From: Pseudomonas yamanorum | Lineage (GTDB): Bacteria; Pseudomonadota; Gammaproteobacteria; Pseudomonadales; Pseudomonadaceae | NCBI RefSeq assembly: GCF_013386765.1 | Contig: NZ_JACARE010000003.1 | Coordinates: forward strand, 188,855-252,854 | Length of the DNA: 64,000 nt | Reading direction: 5' to 3' | In this document: positions 38,217 to 49,864 of the stretch, in pieces | How the letters are laid out: every line of letters starts with the position of its first letter | How positions within the stretch are numbered: position 1 is the first letter of the stretch | Translations under genes and position numbers: made by a program | Notes under the pieces: model-generated | The model's database searches: none | Told to the model about the DNA's origin: nothing | What the model saw: only the letters and a program-made list of their open reading frames with translations

Positions 38217-38327
38217 GACCTCCCTTTTGCCCCCGCTAAGCCGGCGTACGTTCGGCGTGGAAGGTAACCGGTTGAATTGAAAAGAAATTTGCCTCGAAAT
38301 AAGAGGCAGCCTGGTGAGAAAGTGTCT

Positions 38328-41300
38328 ATGAAAGCAGGTCTGTACCAACCCGATGAATTCAAGGATAACTGCGGTTTCGGCCTGATAGCCCATATGCAGG
38401 GCGAGCCCAGTCATACCCTTTTGCAAACGGCCATCGAGGCCCTGACCTGCATGACCCACCGCGGTGGGATCAACGCCGACGGCAAGACCGGTGACGGTTG
38501 CGGCTTGCTGATTCAAAAGCCCGACCAGTTCCTGCGCGCTGTCGCCAAGGAGCATTTCGGCGCCGAGTTGCCCAAGCAATACGCCGTGGGCATGGTGTTC
38601 TTCAACCAGGACCCGGTAAAAGCCGAAGCCGCTCGCGAGAACATGAACCGCGAGATCCTGGCCGCCGGCCTGCAGCTCGTCGGCTGGCGCAAAGTGCCGA
38701 TCGACACCAGCGTACTCGGCCGCCTGGCCCTGGAGCGCCTGCCGCAGATCGAACAAGTGTTCATCGCAGGCGACGGCCTGAGCGACCAGGACATGGCGAT
38801 CAAGCTGTTTACGTCCCGTCGTCGCTCGTCCGTGGCCAACGCCGCCGACACCGACCACTACATCTGCAGCTTTTCCCACAAGACCATCATTTATAAAGGC
38901 CTGATGATGCCGGCGGACTTGACCGCCTTCTATCCAGACCTGAGCGATGAGCGCCTGCAAACCGCAATCTGCGTGTTCCACCAGCGCTTCTCCACCAACA
39001 CCCTGCCGAAATGGCCGCTGGCCCAGCCATTCCGCTTCCTCGCCCACAACGGCGAGATCAACACCATCACCGGCAACCGCAACTGGGCCGTGGCCCGTCG
39101 CACCAAGTTCGCCAACGATCTGATGGACCTAGAAGAGCTCGGCCCACTGGTCAACCGCGTGGGTTCCGACTCCTCCAGCATGGACAACATGCTCGAGCTG
39201 ATGGTCACCGGCGGCATCGACCTGTTCCGTGGCGTGCGCATGATCATTCCGCCAGCGTGGCAGAACGTCGAAACCATGGACCCGGATCTGCGTGCATTCT
39301 ACGAGTACAACTCGATGCACATGGAACCGTGGGACGGCCCGGCCGGCGTGGTAATGACCGACGGTCGCTACGCGGTGTGCCTGCTCGACCGTAACGGCCT
39401 GCGCCCGGCGCGTTGGGTGACCACCACCAATGGCTTCATCACCCTGGCGTCGGAAATCGGCGTGTGGAACTACCAGCCGGAAGACGTGATCGCCAAGGGC
39501 CGCGTTGGCCCGGGCCAGATCCTCGCCGTGGACACCGAAACCGGCCAGATCCTCGACACCGATGCCATCGACAACCGCTTGAAGTCCCGTCACCCGTACA
39601 AGCAATGGCTGCGCAAGAACGCCCTGCGCATCCAGGCGACCATGGAAGACAACGACCACGGTTCGGCTTTCTACGACGTCGATCAGCTCAAGCAGTACAT
39701 GAAGATGTACCAGGTCACCTTCGAAGAGCGTGACCAGGTGCTGCGTCCACTGGGCGAGCAAGGCTACGAGGCCGTCGGTTCCATGGGCGATGACACGCCA
39801 ATGGCCGTGCTGTCCCAGCGCGTGCGTACGCCATACGACTATTTCCGCCAGCAGTTCGCCCAGGTGACCAACCCGCCGATCGACCCGCTGCGCGAAGCCA
39901 TCGTGATGTCGCTGGAAGTGTGCCTCGGTGCCGAGCGCAACATCTTCCAGGAATCGCCAGAGCACGCTTCCCGCGTGATCCTCAGCTCGCCGGTCATTTC
40001 CCCGGCCAAGTGGCGTTCGTTGATGACCCTGGACCGCCCGGGCTTCGACCGGCAGATCATCGACCTGAACTACGACGAAAGCCTCGGCCTGGAAGCCGCT
40101 GTGCGTAACGTTGCCGATCAGGCTGAAGAAGCCGTGCGTGCCGGTCGTACCCAGATCGTCCTGACCGACCGCCATATCGCGCCGGGCAAGCTGCCGATCC
40201 ACGCTTCCCTGGCCACCGGCGCGGTGCACCACCGCCTGACCGAAAAAGGCCTGCGTTGCGACTCCAACATCCTGGTTGAAACCGCCACCGCCCGCGACCC
40301 GCATCACTTTGCGGTGTTGATCGGCTTCGGTGCTTCGGCGGTGTATCCGTTCCTCGCGTACGAAGTACTCGGCGACCTGATCCGTACCGGTGAAGTGCTG
40401 GGCGACCTCTACGAGGTGTTCAAGAACTACCGTAAAGGCATCACCAAGGGCCTGCTGAAGATCCTGTCGAAGATGGGCATCTCCACCGTCACGTCCTACC
40501 GTGGTGCGCAGCTGTTCGAAGCCATCGGCCTGTCGGAAGAAGTCTGCGAGATGAGCTTCCGTGGTGTGCCGAGCCGCATCAAGGGCGCGCGTTTCGTCGA
40601 CATCGAAGCCGAGCAGAAAGCCCTGGCAGCCGAAGCCTGGAGCGCGCGCAAGCCGATCCAGCAAGGTGGCCTGCTGAAGTTCGTCCACGGCGGCGAATAC
40701 CACGCCTACAACCCGGACGTGGTCAGCACCCTGCAAGCCGCTGTGCAGCAGGGCGACTACGCCAAGTTCAAGGAATACACCGCGCTGGTGGATAACCGCC
40801 CGGTGTCGATGATCCGCGATTTGTTCAAGGTGAAAACCCTGGACACGCCGCTGGCCATCAGCGAGATCGAACCACTGGAATCGATCCTCAAGCGCTTCGA
40901 CTCCGCCGGTATTTCCCTGGGCGCCTTGTCGCCTGAGGCTCACGAAGCCCTGGCCGAAGCCATGAACCGCCTGGGTGCGCGTTCCAACTCCGGCGAAGGC
41001 GGTGAAGACCCGGCGCGCTACGGCACCATCAAGAGCTCGAAAATCAAGCAGGTCGCCACTGGCCGCTTTGGTGTGACCCCGGAATACCTGGTCAACGCCG
41101 AAGTGCTGCAGATCAAGGTGGCCCAGGGCGCCAAGCCGGGTGAAGGCGGGCAACTGCCAGGCGGCAAGGTCAATGGCCTGATCGCCAAGCTGCGTTACGC
41201 AGTGCCGGGTGTGACCCTGATTTCGCCACCGCCGCACCACGACATCTACTCCATCGAGGATTTGTCGCAGCTGATTTTCGACCTCAAACAAGTCAACCCG

Positions 41301-42773
41301 CAGGCCCTGGTCTCGGTGAAACTGGTAGCAGAAGCCGGCGTGGGCACCATCGCCGCCGGTGTGGCCAAGGCCTATGCCGACCTGATCACCATCTCCGGCT
41401 ACGACGGCGGCACCGGCGCTTCGCCGCTGACCTCCATCAAGTATGCCGGCGCACCGTGGGAACTGGGCCTGGCTGAAACTCACCAGACCCTGCGCGGCAA
41501 CGACCTGCGCGGCAAGGTCCGGGTACAGACCGACGGCGGCCTGAAAACCGGCCTCGACGTGATCAAGGCTGCAATCCTCGGCGCTGAAAGCTTCGGCTTC
41601 GGCACCGCGCCAATGATCGCCCTGGGCTGCAAATACCTGCGCATCTGCCACCTGAACAACTGCGCCACCGGCGTGGCGACTCAGAACGAGAAGCTGCGCA
41701 AGGACCACTACATCGGTACCGTCGACATGGTGGTGAATTTCTTCACCTACGTCGCCGAAGAAACCCGTGAGTGGCTGGCCAAGCTGGGCGTGCGCTCCCT
41801 GGAAGAGCTGATCGGTCGTACCGACCTGCTGGACATCCTCGAAGGCCAGACCGCCAAGCAACAGCACCTGGACCTGACGCCGCTGTTGGGCAGCGATCAC
41901 ATCCCGGCCGACAAGCCACAGTTCTGCCAGGTTGACCGCAACCCGCCGTTCGACAAGGGCCTGCTGGCCGAGAAGATGGTCGACATGGCCAGCTCCTCGA
42001 TCAACGACGCAAGTGGCGGCGAATTCGCCCTGGATATCTGCAACTGCGACCGTTCCATCGGCGCACGCATCTCCGGCGAAATCGCGCGCAAGCACGGCAA
42101 CCAGGGCATGGCCAAGGCGCCGATCACCTTCCGCTTCAAGGGTACCGCTGGCCAGAGCTTCGGCGTGTGGAACGCCGGTGGCCTGAACATGTACCTCGAA
42201 GGTGATGCCAACGACTACGTGGGCAAGGGCATGACCGGCGGCAAGCTGGTGATCGTTCCGCCGGTAGGCAGCGTCTACAAGACTCAAGACAGTGCCATCA
42301 TCGGCAACACCTGCCTGTACGGCGCAACCGGCGGCAAGCTGTTTGCAGCGGGCACGGCGGGTGAGCGTTTCGCAGTGCGTAACTCCGGTGCCCACACCGT
42401 GGTGGAAGGCACCGGCGATCACTGCTGCGAGTACATGACCGGTGGTTTTGTCGCGGTGCTGGGCAAGACCGGCTACAACTTCGGTTCGGGCATGACCGGC
42501 GGTTTCGCCTACGTGCTCGACCAGGACAACACCTTCGTCGACAAGGTGAACCACGAGTTGGTGGAGATCCAGCGGATCAGCGGCGAAGCGATGGAATCCT
42601 ATCGCAACCACTTGCAGCATGTGCTGGACGAATATGTCGAGGAAACCAACAGCGAATGGGGTCGTAACCTCGCTGAAAACCTCGATGACTACCTGCGCCG
42701 TTTCTGGCTGGTCAAGCCCAAGGCTGCCAACCTGAAATCGTTGCTTTCCAGCATCCGTGCCAACCCGCAGTGA
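38328..42773 (+). CDS. gltB: Glutamate synthase large subunit
   Basis: A 1481-residue ferredoxin/NADPH-dependent GOGAT alpha subunit that moves the amide of glutamine to 2-oxoglutarate. Cys15 ([12 protein letters not shown]) becomes the N-terminal nucleophile after propeptide removal. Then come the amidotransferase domain, central domain, FMN-binding synthase domain ([12 protein letters not shown]) and the 3Fe-4S Cys cluster [15 protein letters not shown]. The C-terminal GXGXG beta-helix ([19 protein letters not shown]) closes it. ATG 38328 sets the propeptide to 14 residues. Confidence 0.97.
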   Translation: MKAGLYQPDEFKDNCGFGLIAHMQGEPSHTLLQTAIEALTCMTHRGGINADGKTGDGCGLLIQKPDQFLRAVAKEHFGAELPKQYAVGMVFFNQDPVKAEAARENMNREILAAGLQLVGWRKVPIDTSVLGRLALERLPQIEQVFIAGDGLSDQDMAIKLFTSRRRSSVANAADTDHYICSFSHKTIIYKGLMMPADLTAFYPDLSDERLQTAICVFHQRFSTNTLPKWPLAQPFRFLAHNGEINTITGNRNWAVARRTKFANDLMDLEELGPLVNRVGSDSSSMDNMLELMVTGGIDLFRGVRMIIPPAWQNVETMDPDLRAFYEYNSMHMEPWDGPAGVVMTDGRYAVCLLDRNGLRPARWVTTTNGFITLASEIGVWNYQPEDVIAKGRVGPGQILAVDTETGQILDTDAIDNRLKSRHPYKQWLRKNALRIQATMEDNDHGSAFYDVDQLKQYMKMYQVTFEERDQVLRPLGEQGYEAVGSMGDDTPMAVLSQRVRTPYDYFRQQFAQVTNPPIDPLREAIVMSLEVCLGAERNIFQESPEHASRVILSSPVISPAKWRSLMTLDRPGFDRQIIDLNYDESLGLEAAVRNVADQAEEAVRAGRTQIVLTDRHIAPGKLPIHASLATGAVHHRLTEKGLRCDSNILVETATARDPHHFAVLIGFGASAVYPFLAYEVLGDLIRTGEVLGDLYEVFKNYRKGITKGLLKILSKMGISTVTSYRGAQLFEAIGLSEEVCEMSFRGVPSRIKGARFVDIEAEQKALAAEAWSARKPIQQGGLLKFVHGGEYHAYNPDVVSTLQAAVQQGDYAKFKEYTALVDNRPVSMIRDLFKVKTLDTPLAISEIEPLESILKRFDSAGISLGALSPEAHEALAEAMNRLGARSNSGEGGEDPARYGTIKSSKIKQVATGRFGVTPEYLVNAEVLQIKVAQGAKPGEGGQLPGGKVNGLIAKLRYAVPGVTLISPPPHHDIYSIEDLSQLIFDLKQVNPQALVSVKLVAEAGVGTIAAGVAKAYADLITISGYDGGTGASPLTSIKYAGAPWELGLAETHQTLRGNDLRGKVRVQTDGGLKTGLDVIKAAILGAESFGFGTAPMIALGCKYLRICHLNNCATGVATQNEKLRKDHYIGTVDMVVNFFTYVAEETREWLAKLGVRSLEELIGRTDLLDILEGQTAKQQHLDLTPLLGSDHIPADKPQFCQVDRNPPFDKGLLAEKMVDMASSSINDASGGEFALDICNCDRSIGARISGEIARKHGNQGMAKAPITFRFKGTAGQSFGVWNAGGLNMYLEGDANDYVGKGMTGGKLVIVPPVGSVYKTQDSAIIGNTCLYGATGGKLFAAGTAGERFAVRNSGAHTVVEGTGDHCCEYMTGGFVAVLGKTGYNFGSGMTGGFAYVLDQDNTFVDKVNHELVEIQRISGEAMESYRNHLQHVLDEYVEETNSEWGRNLAENLDDYLRRFWLVKPKAANLKSLLSSIRANPQ

Positions 42774-42796
42774 TATGCGCCTGAAGAGTTTGATGA

Positions 42797-44224
<1,428 letters not shown>

Positions 44225-44255
44225 CCCCAATCCCGGGTTGAAATGGGATCAAAAT

Positions 44256-44325
44256 GTGGGAGCTGGCTTGCCTGCGATAGCGATGTTGAATTCACCACCG
44301 CCATCGCAGGCAAGCCAGCTCCCAC
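44256..44325. repeat. REP palindrome between gltD and hemE
   Basis: GTGGGAGCTGGCTTGCCTGC faces GGCAAGCCAGCTCCCAC across a short centre. It lies between co-directional genes. Confidence 0.87.
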
Positions 44326-44388
44326 ACAAACCCCATTCCACATTGGGGTTTGTGATGCCAGTCATTGCGACAAATTGACCCGATAGAC

Positions 44389-44416
44389 AAAAGGCACGGC
44401 TCTTGCCGTGCCTTTT
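44389..44416 (+). terminator. Terminator of gltBD
   Basis: AAAAGGCACGGC pairs perfectly with GCCGTGCCTTTT around TCTT. It separates gltBD from hemE, 48 bases before the hemE ATG. Confidence 0.85.
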
Positions 44417-44463
44417 GCGTCGCGCTCTGAGAAAATGCCCGCACTTTTTTTGCGGATGCCGAC

Positions 44464-45531
44464 ATGACTGCCCTCAAGAACGACCGTTTCCTTCGTGCCC
44501 TGCTCAAGCAACCCGTGGACGTCACCCCTGTGTGGATGATGCGCCAGGCCGGTCGCTACCTGCCGGAATACCGCGCCAGTCGCGCCCACGCCGGCGACTT
44601 CATGAGCCTGTGCATGAACCCGGAGTTCGCCTGCGAAGTCACGATGCAACCGCTGGACCGCTATCCACAGCTGGATGCGGCCATCCTCTTCTCCGATATC
44701 CTGACCATCCCCGACGCCATGGGCCAAGGCCTGTACTTCGAAACCGGCGAAGGCCCGCGCTTCAAGAAAGTCGTCAGCACCCTGGCCGACATCGAAGCCC
44801 TGCCGATCCCCGATCCTCACAAGGACCTGGGCTATGTGATGGACGCCGTCAGCACCATCCGCCGCGAGCTGAACGGCCGCGTGCCGCTGATCGGCTTCTC
44901 CGGCAGCCCGTGGACCCTGGCCACCTACATGGTCGAAGGCGGCTCGTCGAAAGACTTCCGCAAGACCAAGGCCATGCTCTACGACAACCCGCAAGCCATG
45001 CACCTGCTGCTGGACAAGCTGGCGCAGTCGGTCACCTCCTACCTCAACGGCCAGATCATGGCCGGCGCCCAGGCGGTGCAGATCTTCGACACCTGGGGCG
45101 GCAACCTGTCGGCGGCGGCGTACCAGGAATTCTCCCTGGCCTACATGCGCAAAATCGTCAGCGGCCTGATCCGCGAGCACGAGGGCCGCAAAGTGCCGGT
45201 CATCATGTTCACCAAGGGCGGTGGCCTGTGGCTGGAAAGCATCGCCGACGCCGGCGCTGACGCGCTGGGCCTGGACTGGACCTGCGACCTCGGCGAAGCC
45301 CGTCGCCGCGTAGGCAACAAGGTCGCGCTGCAAGGCAACATGGACCCGACCGTGCTGTACGCCAAGCCGGAAGCCATCCGCGCTGAAGTCGGGCGCATCC
45401 TCGCCAGCTACGGCAAAGGCAGCGGTCACGTGTTCAACCTTGGCCACGGCATCACCCCGGAAGTTGATCCGGAGCACGCAGGCGCGTTCCTGCGGGCAGT
45501 GCATGAGTTGTCGGCGCAGTATCACGAGTGA
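44464..45531 (+). CDS. hemE: Uroporphyrinogen decarboxylase
   Basis: A 355-residue cofactor-free haem enzyme. Signatures: [16 protein letters not shown] near the N-terminus, the substrate Asp in [30 protein letters not shown] and [14 protein letters not shown]. Length is standard. It has its own transcription unit between two terminators. Confidence 0.97.
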   Translation: MTALKNDRFLRALLKQPVDVTPVWMMRQAGRYLPEYRASRAHAGDFMSLCMNPEFACEVTMQPLDRYPQLDAAILFSDILTIPDAMGQGLYFETGEGPRFKKVVSTLADIEALPIPDPHKDLGYVMDAVSTIRRELNGRVPLIGFSGSPWTLATYMVEGGSSKDFRKTKAMLYDNPQAMHLLLDKLAQSVTSYLNGQIMAGAQAVQIFDTWGGNLSAAAYQEFSLAYMRKIVSGLIREHEGRKVPVIMFTKGGGLWLESIADAGADALGLDWTCDLGEARRRVGNKVALQGNMDPTVLYAKPEAIRAEVGRILASYGKGSGHVFNLGHGITPEVDPEHAGAFLRAVHELSAQYHE

Positions 45532-45544
45532 TAACGCGGCAATG

Positions 45545-45573
45545 AAAAAGCCCGGCAGATGCCGGGCTTTTTT
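45545..45573 (+). terminator. Terminator of hemE
   Basis: AAAAAGCCCGGC pairs with GCCGGGCTTTTTT around AGAT, 13 bases after the stop. Confidence 0.92.
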
Positions 45574-45621
45574 GTGGGTGATATTTTTTGCGAGAGCACC
45601 GGCAGTCGTATGGTGGTTGAA

Positions 45622-45681
45622 ATGTCCGTAATGAAGGACATAATCGACGTATCAGTTAAAAATGTCCGTTATAGGTAACAT
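45622..45681. promoter_or_regulatory. hipBA operator pair
   Basis: ATGTCC-N8-GGACAT at 45622-45641 is a perfect inverted repeat. A second copy, ATGTCC-N8-TAACAT, lies exactly 40 bases on, at 45662-45681, with a weaker right arm. The layout mirrors the E. coli HipB sites (TATCC-N8-GGATA). The second copy covers the ribosome site of hipB, so autorepression is expected. Confidence 0.7.
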
Positions 45682-45682
45682 T

Positions 45683-45934
45683 ATGCTCATCGCGAATCCA
45701 ACCGCTCTAGGCGAAAGAATACGCCAGTTGCGTCGCGCCAAGGACTATAGCCAGGAACAGCTTGCGACCAAGGCCAAGTGCAATCGCAAGACCATCATTG
45801 GCCTTGAGGCGGGCGAAAATGTAGCAATGTATTCGGTATTCCGGGTTATCGCGGCATTGGGAATGGCTTTGGAAGTGGTGGATAAACGCATCGACCTCAA
45901 ATCCCTTGCCGACCTGGTAGAACATGATGAGTAG
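45683..45934 (+). CDS. hipB: HipB-type antitoxin, XRE family
   Basis: An 83-residue DNA-binding protein with the helix-turn-helix GERIRQLRRAKDYSQEQLA then KAKCNRKTIIGLEAGENV. The C-terminus is short and could bind the toxin. I chose ATG 45683, with AGGTAA upstream; ATG 45662 falls inside the second operator copy. The stop lies within the start of hipA, so the pair is translationally coupled with antitoxin first. Confidence 0.88.
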   Translation: MLIANPTALGERIRQLRRAKDYSQEQLATKAKCNRKTIIGLEAGENVAMYSVFRVIAALGMALEVVDKRIDLKSLADLVEHDE

Positions 45935-47198
45935 GGTCAAGTTGCTCAACGTGACGGCCCCACAAGGGCATTGCGGCGAATTGTCGAAAGGCTCGCAGTT
46001 CGCTTTTTCTTACGATTCTGCCGAGGCCGCGCGGGAAGTGTCATTGGTCATGCCCTATGACCCGACGCCGTCGGTCAGTAACGTGCTGCATCCGATTTTC
46101 GATATGAACGTGCCGGAAGGGTTTCTGGCCGATCAGATAAAACGGCGGATGGCCAAGCATATGCAGGTGGATGAAATGCGCCTGTTATCGGTCATCGGTG
46201 GTAATCAGATTGGGCGGCTCACCTACCAGAATCTCGCTGAGCCATCGGTAGCCGTTCGTGCACAGGTCGGACTCCATGAAATTCTCTCGGCAGATACTTC
46301 CCGAGGTATTTTTGAATTTCTGGTCGATACCTATTTCGAGTCAGGAATTTCGGGCGTGCAGCCCAAGGTGCTGGTGCCGGATCTGGACAAGCTGACCGGC
46401 AGCCGCAAAACCATGCTCAGCTCCGACCTTATCGTAAAGTCCGGTGCTGGCGAGTATGCCCACTTGGCACAGAATGAGTTCCTTTGCCTGGAGGCGGCCC
46501 GGATGGCAGGTCTGGAGACGCCTCCTTTCTGGCTTTCCGAAAGGGGTGATCTATTTGTCATGGAGCGTTTCGACCTGACCCCCAGCGGCAGGTTGGGCTT
46601 CGAAGACATGGCCGTTCTGCTGAGCCTCAACAAAGACCCGCATGACAATTACAAGTACTCCCAGAGCTATGAAACCCTTGCGGCGGTGATCAATGAAGTC
46701 TGCCGATATGGGGACCCGTTGCGCGAGCTTGAACGGTTTTTCTCTTCCGTCTGCCTGTCGGTCATGGTGCGTAACGGTGATGCTCACCTGAAAAATTTCG
46801 GGGTGACTTACACCCATCCAGAGGCTCGCGAAACGGTGCAACTGGCGCCGGTGTTCGATGTCACCACGACTACGGTGTATGAGAATTACAACCCGAAGTC
46901 AGGCCGCTCACTGGTTGACCGAACATTGGCAATCAAGATGAACAAGGTGAAGACCTATCCCGATCGCCAGCAACTGATTGAATTCGGGCGTAAGCACTGT
47001 GCTGTAGAAAAACCGGCGTTGATCATTGAGCAAGTTGCGCAGGCGATGTCGCAGGCGTTGGTCACGCATCAATCACGAATCGATGCGCAGCTTTTTTCAG
47101 CGATGCAGGCGGAATGGGATGCAGGGCGTGCCATGGCGCTTCATGATTCGGTGAGGCCTGGGATGAAACGAAAGCCTGTTGTGAAAAAGCCGCAGTGA
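45924..47198 (+). CDS. hipA: HipA-type Ser/Thr kinase toxin
   Basis: A 424-residue kinase. The N-subdomain is residues 1-110, the Gly-rich loop SGISGVQPKVL (140-150), catalytic Asp286 in RNGDAHLKNFG and metal Asp312 in APVFDVTTT. HipA of E. coli phosphorylates GltX and causes growth arrest; the target here is unknown. The residue aligned to autophosphorylated Ser150 of E. coli HipA is Gly141, with serines beside it at 140 and 143. The C-terminus ends in a basic tail (KRKPVVKKPQ). It overlaps hipB by 11 bases (or eight from the second ATG). Confidence 0.9.
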   Translation: MMSRVKLLNVTAPQGHCGELSKGSQFAFSYDSAEAAREVSLVMPYDPTPSVSNVLHPIFDMNVPEGFLADQIKRRMAKHMQVDEMRLLSVIGGNQIGRLTYQNLAEPSVAVRAQVGLHEILSADTSRGIFEFLVDTYFESGISGVQPKVLVPDLDKLTGSRKTMLSSDLIVKSGAGEYAHLAQNEFLCLEAARMAGLETPPFWLSERGDLFVMERFDLTPSGRLGFEDMAVLLSLNKDPHDNYKYSQSYETLAAVINEVCRYGDPLRELERFFSSVCLSVMVRNGDAHLKNFGVTYTHPEARETVQLAPVFDVTTTTVYENYNPKSGRSLVDRTLAIKMNKVKTYPDRQQLIEFGRKHCAVEKPALIIEQVAQAMSQALVTHQSRIDAQLFSAMQAEWDAGRAMALHDSVRPGMKRKPVVKKPQ

Positions 47199-47226
47199 TG
47201 CGGCTCTTTTATGGGGCACGGCTTAA

Positions 47227-48501
47227 CTAAGCCCTGGCTTCCTGCAACGGCGGCAACTTCGCCAGTTTCAACGCCACCAGCAACGCGACGATCAACAGCG
47301 CGACGATAAACCCGCCAATCCCGTTCCAGCCGGCGTAGTGCCAGAAGAAACCACCCGCGGTGCCCGCAATGCTCGATCCCACGTAATAGCTGAACAGGTA
47401 CAGCGACGACGCCTGCCCCTTGGCTTTCAGTGCGCGGCGGCCGATCCAGCTGCTGGCCACGGAGTGGGCGCCGAAGAAGCCGAAGGTGAAGATCAGCATG
47501 CCGGGCACCACCAGCCACAGCGGGGTGAACAGTGTCAGGGCGATGCCGCCGAGCATCAGCACGATGGTGCCCCACAGCACGCGACGGCGGCCCAGGCGGT
47601 CGGCCAGGGAGCCGATTTTCGCCGAGCTGTAGATGCCCGAGAGGTACACCAGCGACAGCAAACCCACCACGGCCTGGCTCAAATCGTATGGGTCGGCCAG
47701 CAGGCGATAGCCGATGTAGTTGAACATCGTCACAAAGGCGCCCATCAGCAAGAAGGCTTCGAGGAACAGCCACGGCAGGCCGGCATCCTTGAAGTGCATG
47801 GTGAAGCCGTCGATCAGGCTGCGCGGGCGCAGGGTGCTGGCGCGGAAGTTGCGCGATTCGGGGAGGATTTTCCAGAACACCGTGGCCGCGATCAGCGCCA
47901 GGGCGCCGATGATCAGCATTGCGGTGTGCCAGCTGACGAAGTCGATCAAGACACCGATGATCAAGCGCCCGCTCATCCCCCCAATGGCGTTGCCGCCGAT
48001 GTACAGGCCCATGGCCAGGCCGATGTGTTGCGGGTGGATCTCTTCGCTCAGGTAGGTCATGGCCACCGCTGCCAGGCCGCTGAGGGACAGGCCCACCAGT
48101 GCGCGCATCAGCAGGATGCCTTCCCAGCTCGGCATCAGGCCGCTGGCAATGGTGCACAGCGCGGCACAGAACAGCGCGGCCACCATCACCGGCTTTCGTC
48201 CCAGGGTGTCGGAAATCGGCCCGGTGATCAGCAGGCCAATGGCGAGCATGCCGGTAGCCACCGAGAGAATCAGGCTGCTTTGCGCGGCATTGATGGAAAA
48301 TTCGTGGGACAGCGCCGGCATCATCGGCTGCACGCAGTAGAGCAGGGCGAAGGTGGCGAAACCACCGGAAAACAGCGCCAGCACCGTGCGCATGAACATC
48401 GGGGTGCCTTTTTCGATGAACTGCTCGTTGAGCTGTGCCACCACCTCATCGAGGGCGGTGGGCGGTACTTCTTGAGCGAGCGGAGCGACAGCAGATTTCA
48501 C
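47227..48501 (-). CDS. MFS transporter, YnfM-like
   Basis: A 424-residue transporter with 12 membrane helices after a 35-residue polar start. The MFS loop motif is GPISDTLGRKPVMV, repeated in the second half as GSLADRLGRRRVLWG. YnfM-type transporters are drug/arabinose-like exporters and often sit divergent from a LysR gene, as here. Substrate unknown. The start is GTG 48501 with GAGG upstream; ATG 48399 is a possible later start. Confidence 0.88.
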   Translation of the reverse strand: MKSAVAPLAQEVPPTALDEVVAQLNEQFIEKGTPMFMRTVLALFSGGFATFALLYCVQPMMPALSHEFSINAAQSSLILSVATGMLAIGLLITGPISDTLGRKPVMVAALFCAALCTIASGLMPSWEGILLMRALVGLSLSGLAAVAMTYLSEEIHPQHIGLAMGLYIGGNAIGGMSGRLIIGVLIDFVSWHTAMLIIGALALIAATVFWKILPESRNFRASTLRPRSLIDGFTMHFKDAGLPWLFLEAFLLMGAFVTMFNYIGYRLLADPYDLSQAVVGLLSLVYLSGIYSSAKIGSLADRLGRRRVLWGTIVLMLGGIALTLFTPLWLVVPGMLIFTFGFFGAHSVASSWIGRRALKAKGQASSLYLFSYYVGSSIAGTAGGFFWHYAGWNGIGGFIVALLIVALLVALKLAKLPPLQEARA

Positions 48502-48625
48502 GCGGGACCTCGGGGAGGAAAAGGCTGCCAGGGCGGCAATGCAAAAAAGAATATAGCTCGCTAATGATTCTTTCCAATATATTGTTCGACCTGTTTAAGA
48601 GCTTTTACGACCTAATGAGGTTTTC
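48502..48625. promoter_or_regulatory. Divergent promoter region of MFS and LysR genes
   Basis: 124 bases separate the two starts. The part near the LysR gene is AT-rich (48541-48600) with several T-N11-A type half sites. One LysR binding site here would control both genes, but I cannot fix its position. Confidence 0.4.
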
Positions 48626-49516
48626 ATGGAATTGCGCCACCTGCGTTACTTCATCGCCGTGGCTGAAGAGCTGCACTTTGGCCGCGCCGCGCAGGTGCTG
48701 GGAATCTCCCAGCCGCCCCTGAGCCAGCAGATCCAGGCGCTGGAGCAGGAGATTGGCGCACGGCTGTTTGAGCGTACCAATCGTCGGGTCGAGCTGAGCG
48801 AAGCGGGCAGGCTGTTCCTGCAAGAGGCGCGTCTGGTGCTGGCGCAGGTGGACAAAGCGGCGGACGTGGCGCGTCGGGCGCAGTTGGGGGAATTGGGTGA
48901 GCTGAAGATTGGCTTCACGTCTTCCGCGCCGTTCAACTCCAGCATCCCACAGGCGATCTTCGCGTTTCGCCAGGCATTTGCGGCGGTGCATCTGAATCTG
49001 CAGGAGATGAGCAGTACGGAAGTCGCCGAGTCGCTGGTGGATGAGTCGATACAGGTGGGATTGATGCGGCCGTTGCCGTTGCCGGATTCCCTGAGCGTCG
49101 TGGAACTGATGCGCGAACCCTTGGTGGCGGTGCTGAATGCCGGGCATCCGTTGGTGGAAGGGAGCGAGCGCGGGCTGCACCTGGCGCAATTGGCCGAAGA
49201 GCCGTTTGTATTTTTCCCGCGCACTTATGGCAGCGGCTTGTATGCCCAGTTGCTGAACCTGGCACGGGATGCCGGCTTCAGCCCGCACTTTGCCCAGGAG
49301 GCAGGCGAGGCGATGACCATCATCGGCCTGGTGGCGGCGGGGTTGGGTGTTTCGGTGCTGCCGGCGTCGTATCAGCGGATCCGCATTGATGGCGTGGTTT
49401 ACCGCACCTTGCTGGATCAGGAGGCGGTGACGGCGGTGTGGCTGGTGCAGCGCAAGGGCCAGCAAACGCCGATGGCGAAAGCGTTTGTTGAGCTGCTTGT
49501 GGCGAGTGGGCAGTAG
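48626..49516 (+). CDS. LysR-family regulator
   Basis: A 296-residue regulator. Helix-turn-helix FGRAAQVLGISQPPLSQQIQ with LEQEIGARLFERTNRRVELS, then a periplasmic-binding-like effector domain (GELKIGFTSSAPFN). It begins MELRHLRYFIAVAEELHFGR, typical of the BenM/CatM branch. It is divergent from the MFS gene and probably controls it. Effector unknown. Confidence 0.92.
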   Translation: MELRHLRYFIAVAEELHFGRAAQVLGISQPPLSQQIQALEQEIGARLFERTNRRVELSEAGRLFLQEARLVLAQVDKAADVARRAQLGELGELKIGFTSSAPFNSSIPQAIFAFRQAFAAVHLNLQEMSSTEVAESLVDESIQVGLMRPLPLPDSLSVVELMREPLVAVLNAGHPLVEGSERGLHLAQLAEEPFVFFPRTYGSGLYAQLLNLARDAGFSPHFAQEAGEAMTIIGLVAAGLGVSVLPASYQRIRIDGVVYRTLLDQEAVTAVWLVQRKGQQTPMAKAFVELLVASGQ

Positions 49517-49544
49517 GTCAAGCCATGGACGATGTAAATCCAGT

Positions 49545-49652
49545 GTGGGAGCTGTCGAGCTTTAGCGAGGCTGCGATAGCGGTAGGTCAGGCAACATCAA
49601 TGTTGATAGTGCCGACGCCATCGCAGCCTCGCTAAAGCTCGACAGCTCCCAC
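49545..49652. repeat. Long palindrome, type-C REP pair
   Basis: 33-base arms match perfectly (49545-49577 and 49620-49652); they begin GTGGGAGCTGTCGAGCTTTA. The centre carries a second hairpin, CAACATCAATGTTG. The sequence differs from the type-A and type-B elements elsewhere in the window. Confidence 0.9.
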
Positions 49653-49688
49653 CTTTGATCTTCGCAAGGCAAGGCGCTTTGCCACCGA

Positions 49689-49716
49689 TTGCCGGGTGCA
49701 GGTTTTCAGGCATACT
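49689..49716 (+). promoter_or_regulatory. Candidate promoter of small RNA
   Basis: TTGCCG and CATACT stand 16 bases apart (four of six matches in each). Start would be near 49723, between the palindrome and the terminator hairpin at 49823. Confidence 0.45.
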
Positions 49717-49722
49717 GGCCGA

Positions 49723-49852
49723 GTTCCCGAAAGGGGCTTGTGAGACTCTGAGGATCCTGGGCAACCAGCCATCGCAGAGCCAGGCAGGAACCGGCGATGA
49801 CAAGCCAACCTGTTTGTGAAGAGGGCGCCGAAAGGCGCCCTTTGTCGTTTCT
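49723..49852 (+). ncRNA. Candidate intergenic small RNA
   Basis: About 130 bases with no frame, a promoter-like pair before and a GAAA-capped terminator at the end. Complementary blocks suggest structure: GGGCTTGT (49735) with ACAAGCC (49800), and CTGGGCAACCAG as a local hairpin. I do not recognise the family. It could instead be the untranslated tail of the LysR gene. Confidence 0.4.
49823..49850 (+). terminator. GAAA-loop terminator
   Basis: GGGCGCC-GAAA-GGCGCCC followed by TTTGTCGTTT on the plus strand. It could also end the polyene operon on the minus strand, though the T run there is poor. Confidence 0.75.
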
Positions 49853-49864
49853 GGTATTTCAGTT

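Noticed and set aside
39129..42620. A 1163-codon open frame antisense to gltB
   Set aside because: It is a codon-bias shadow of a high-GC gene; it has no ribosome site and no family motif, while gltB on the other strand is certain.
49723..49852. Known riboswitch or Rsm-type RNA
   Set aside because: There are no repeated GGA hairpin loops, no GacA upstream box and no aptamer core that I recognise; left unnamed.
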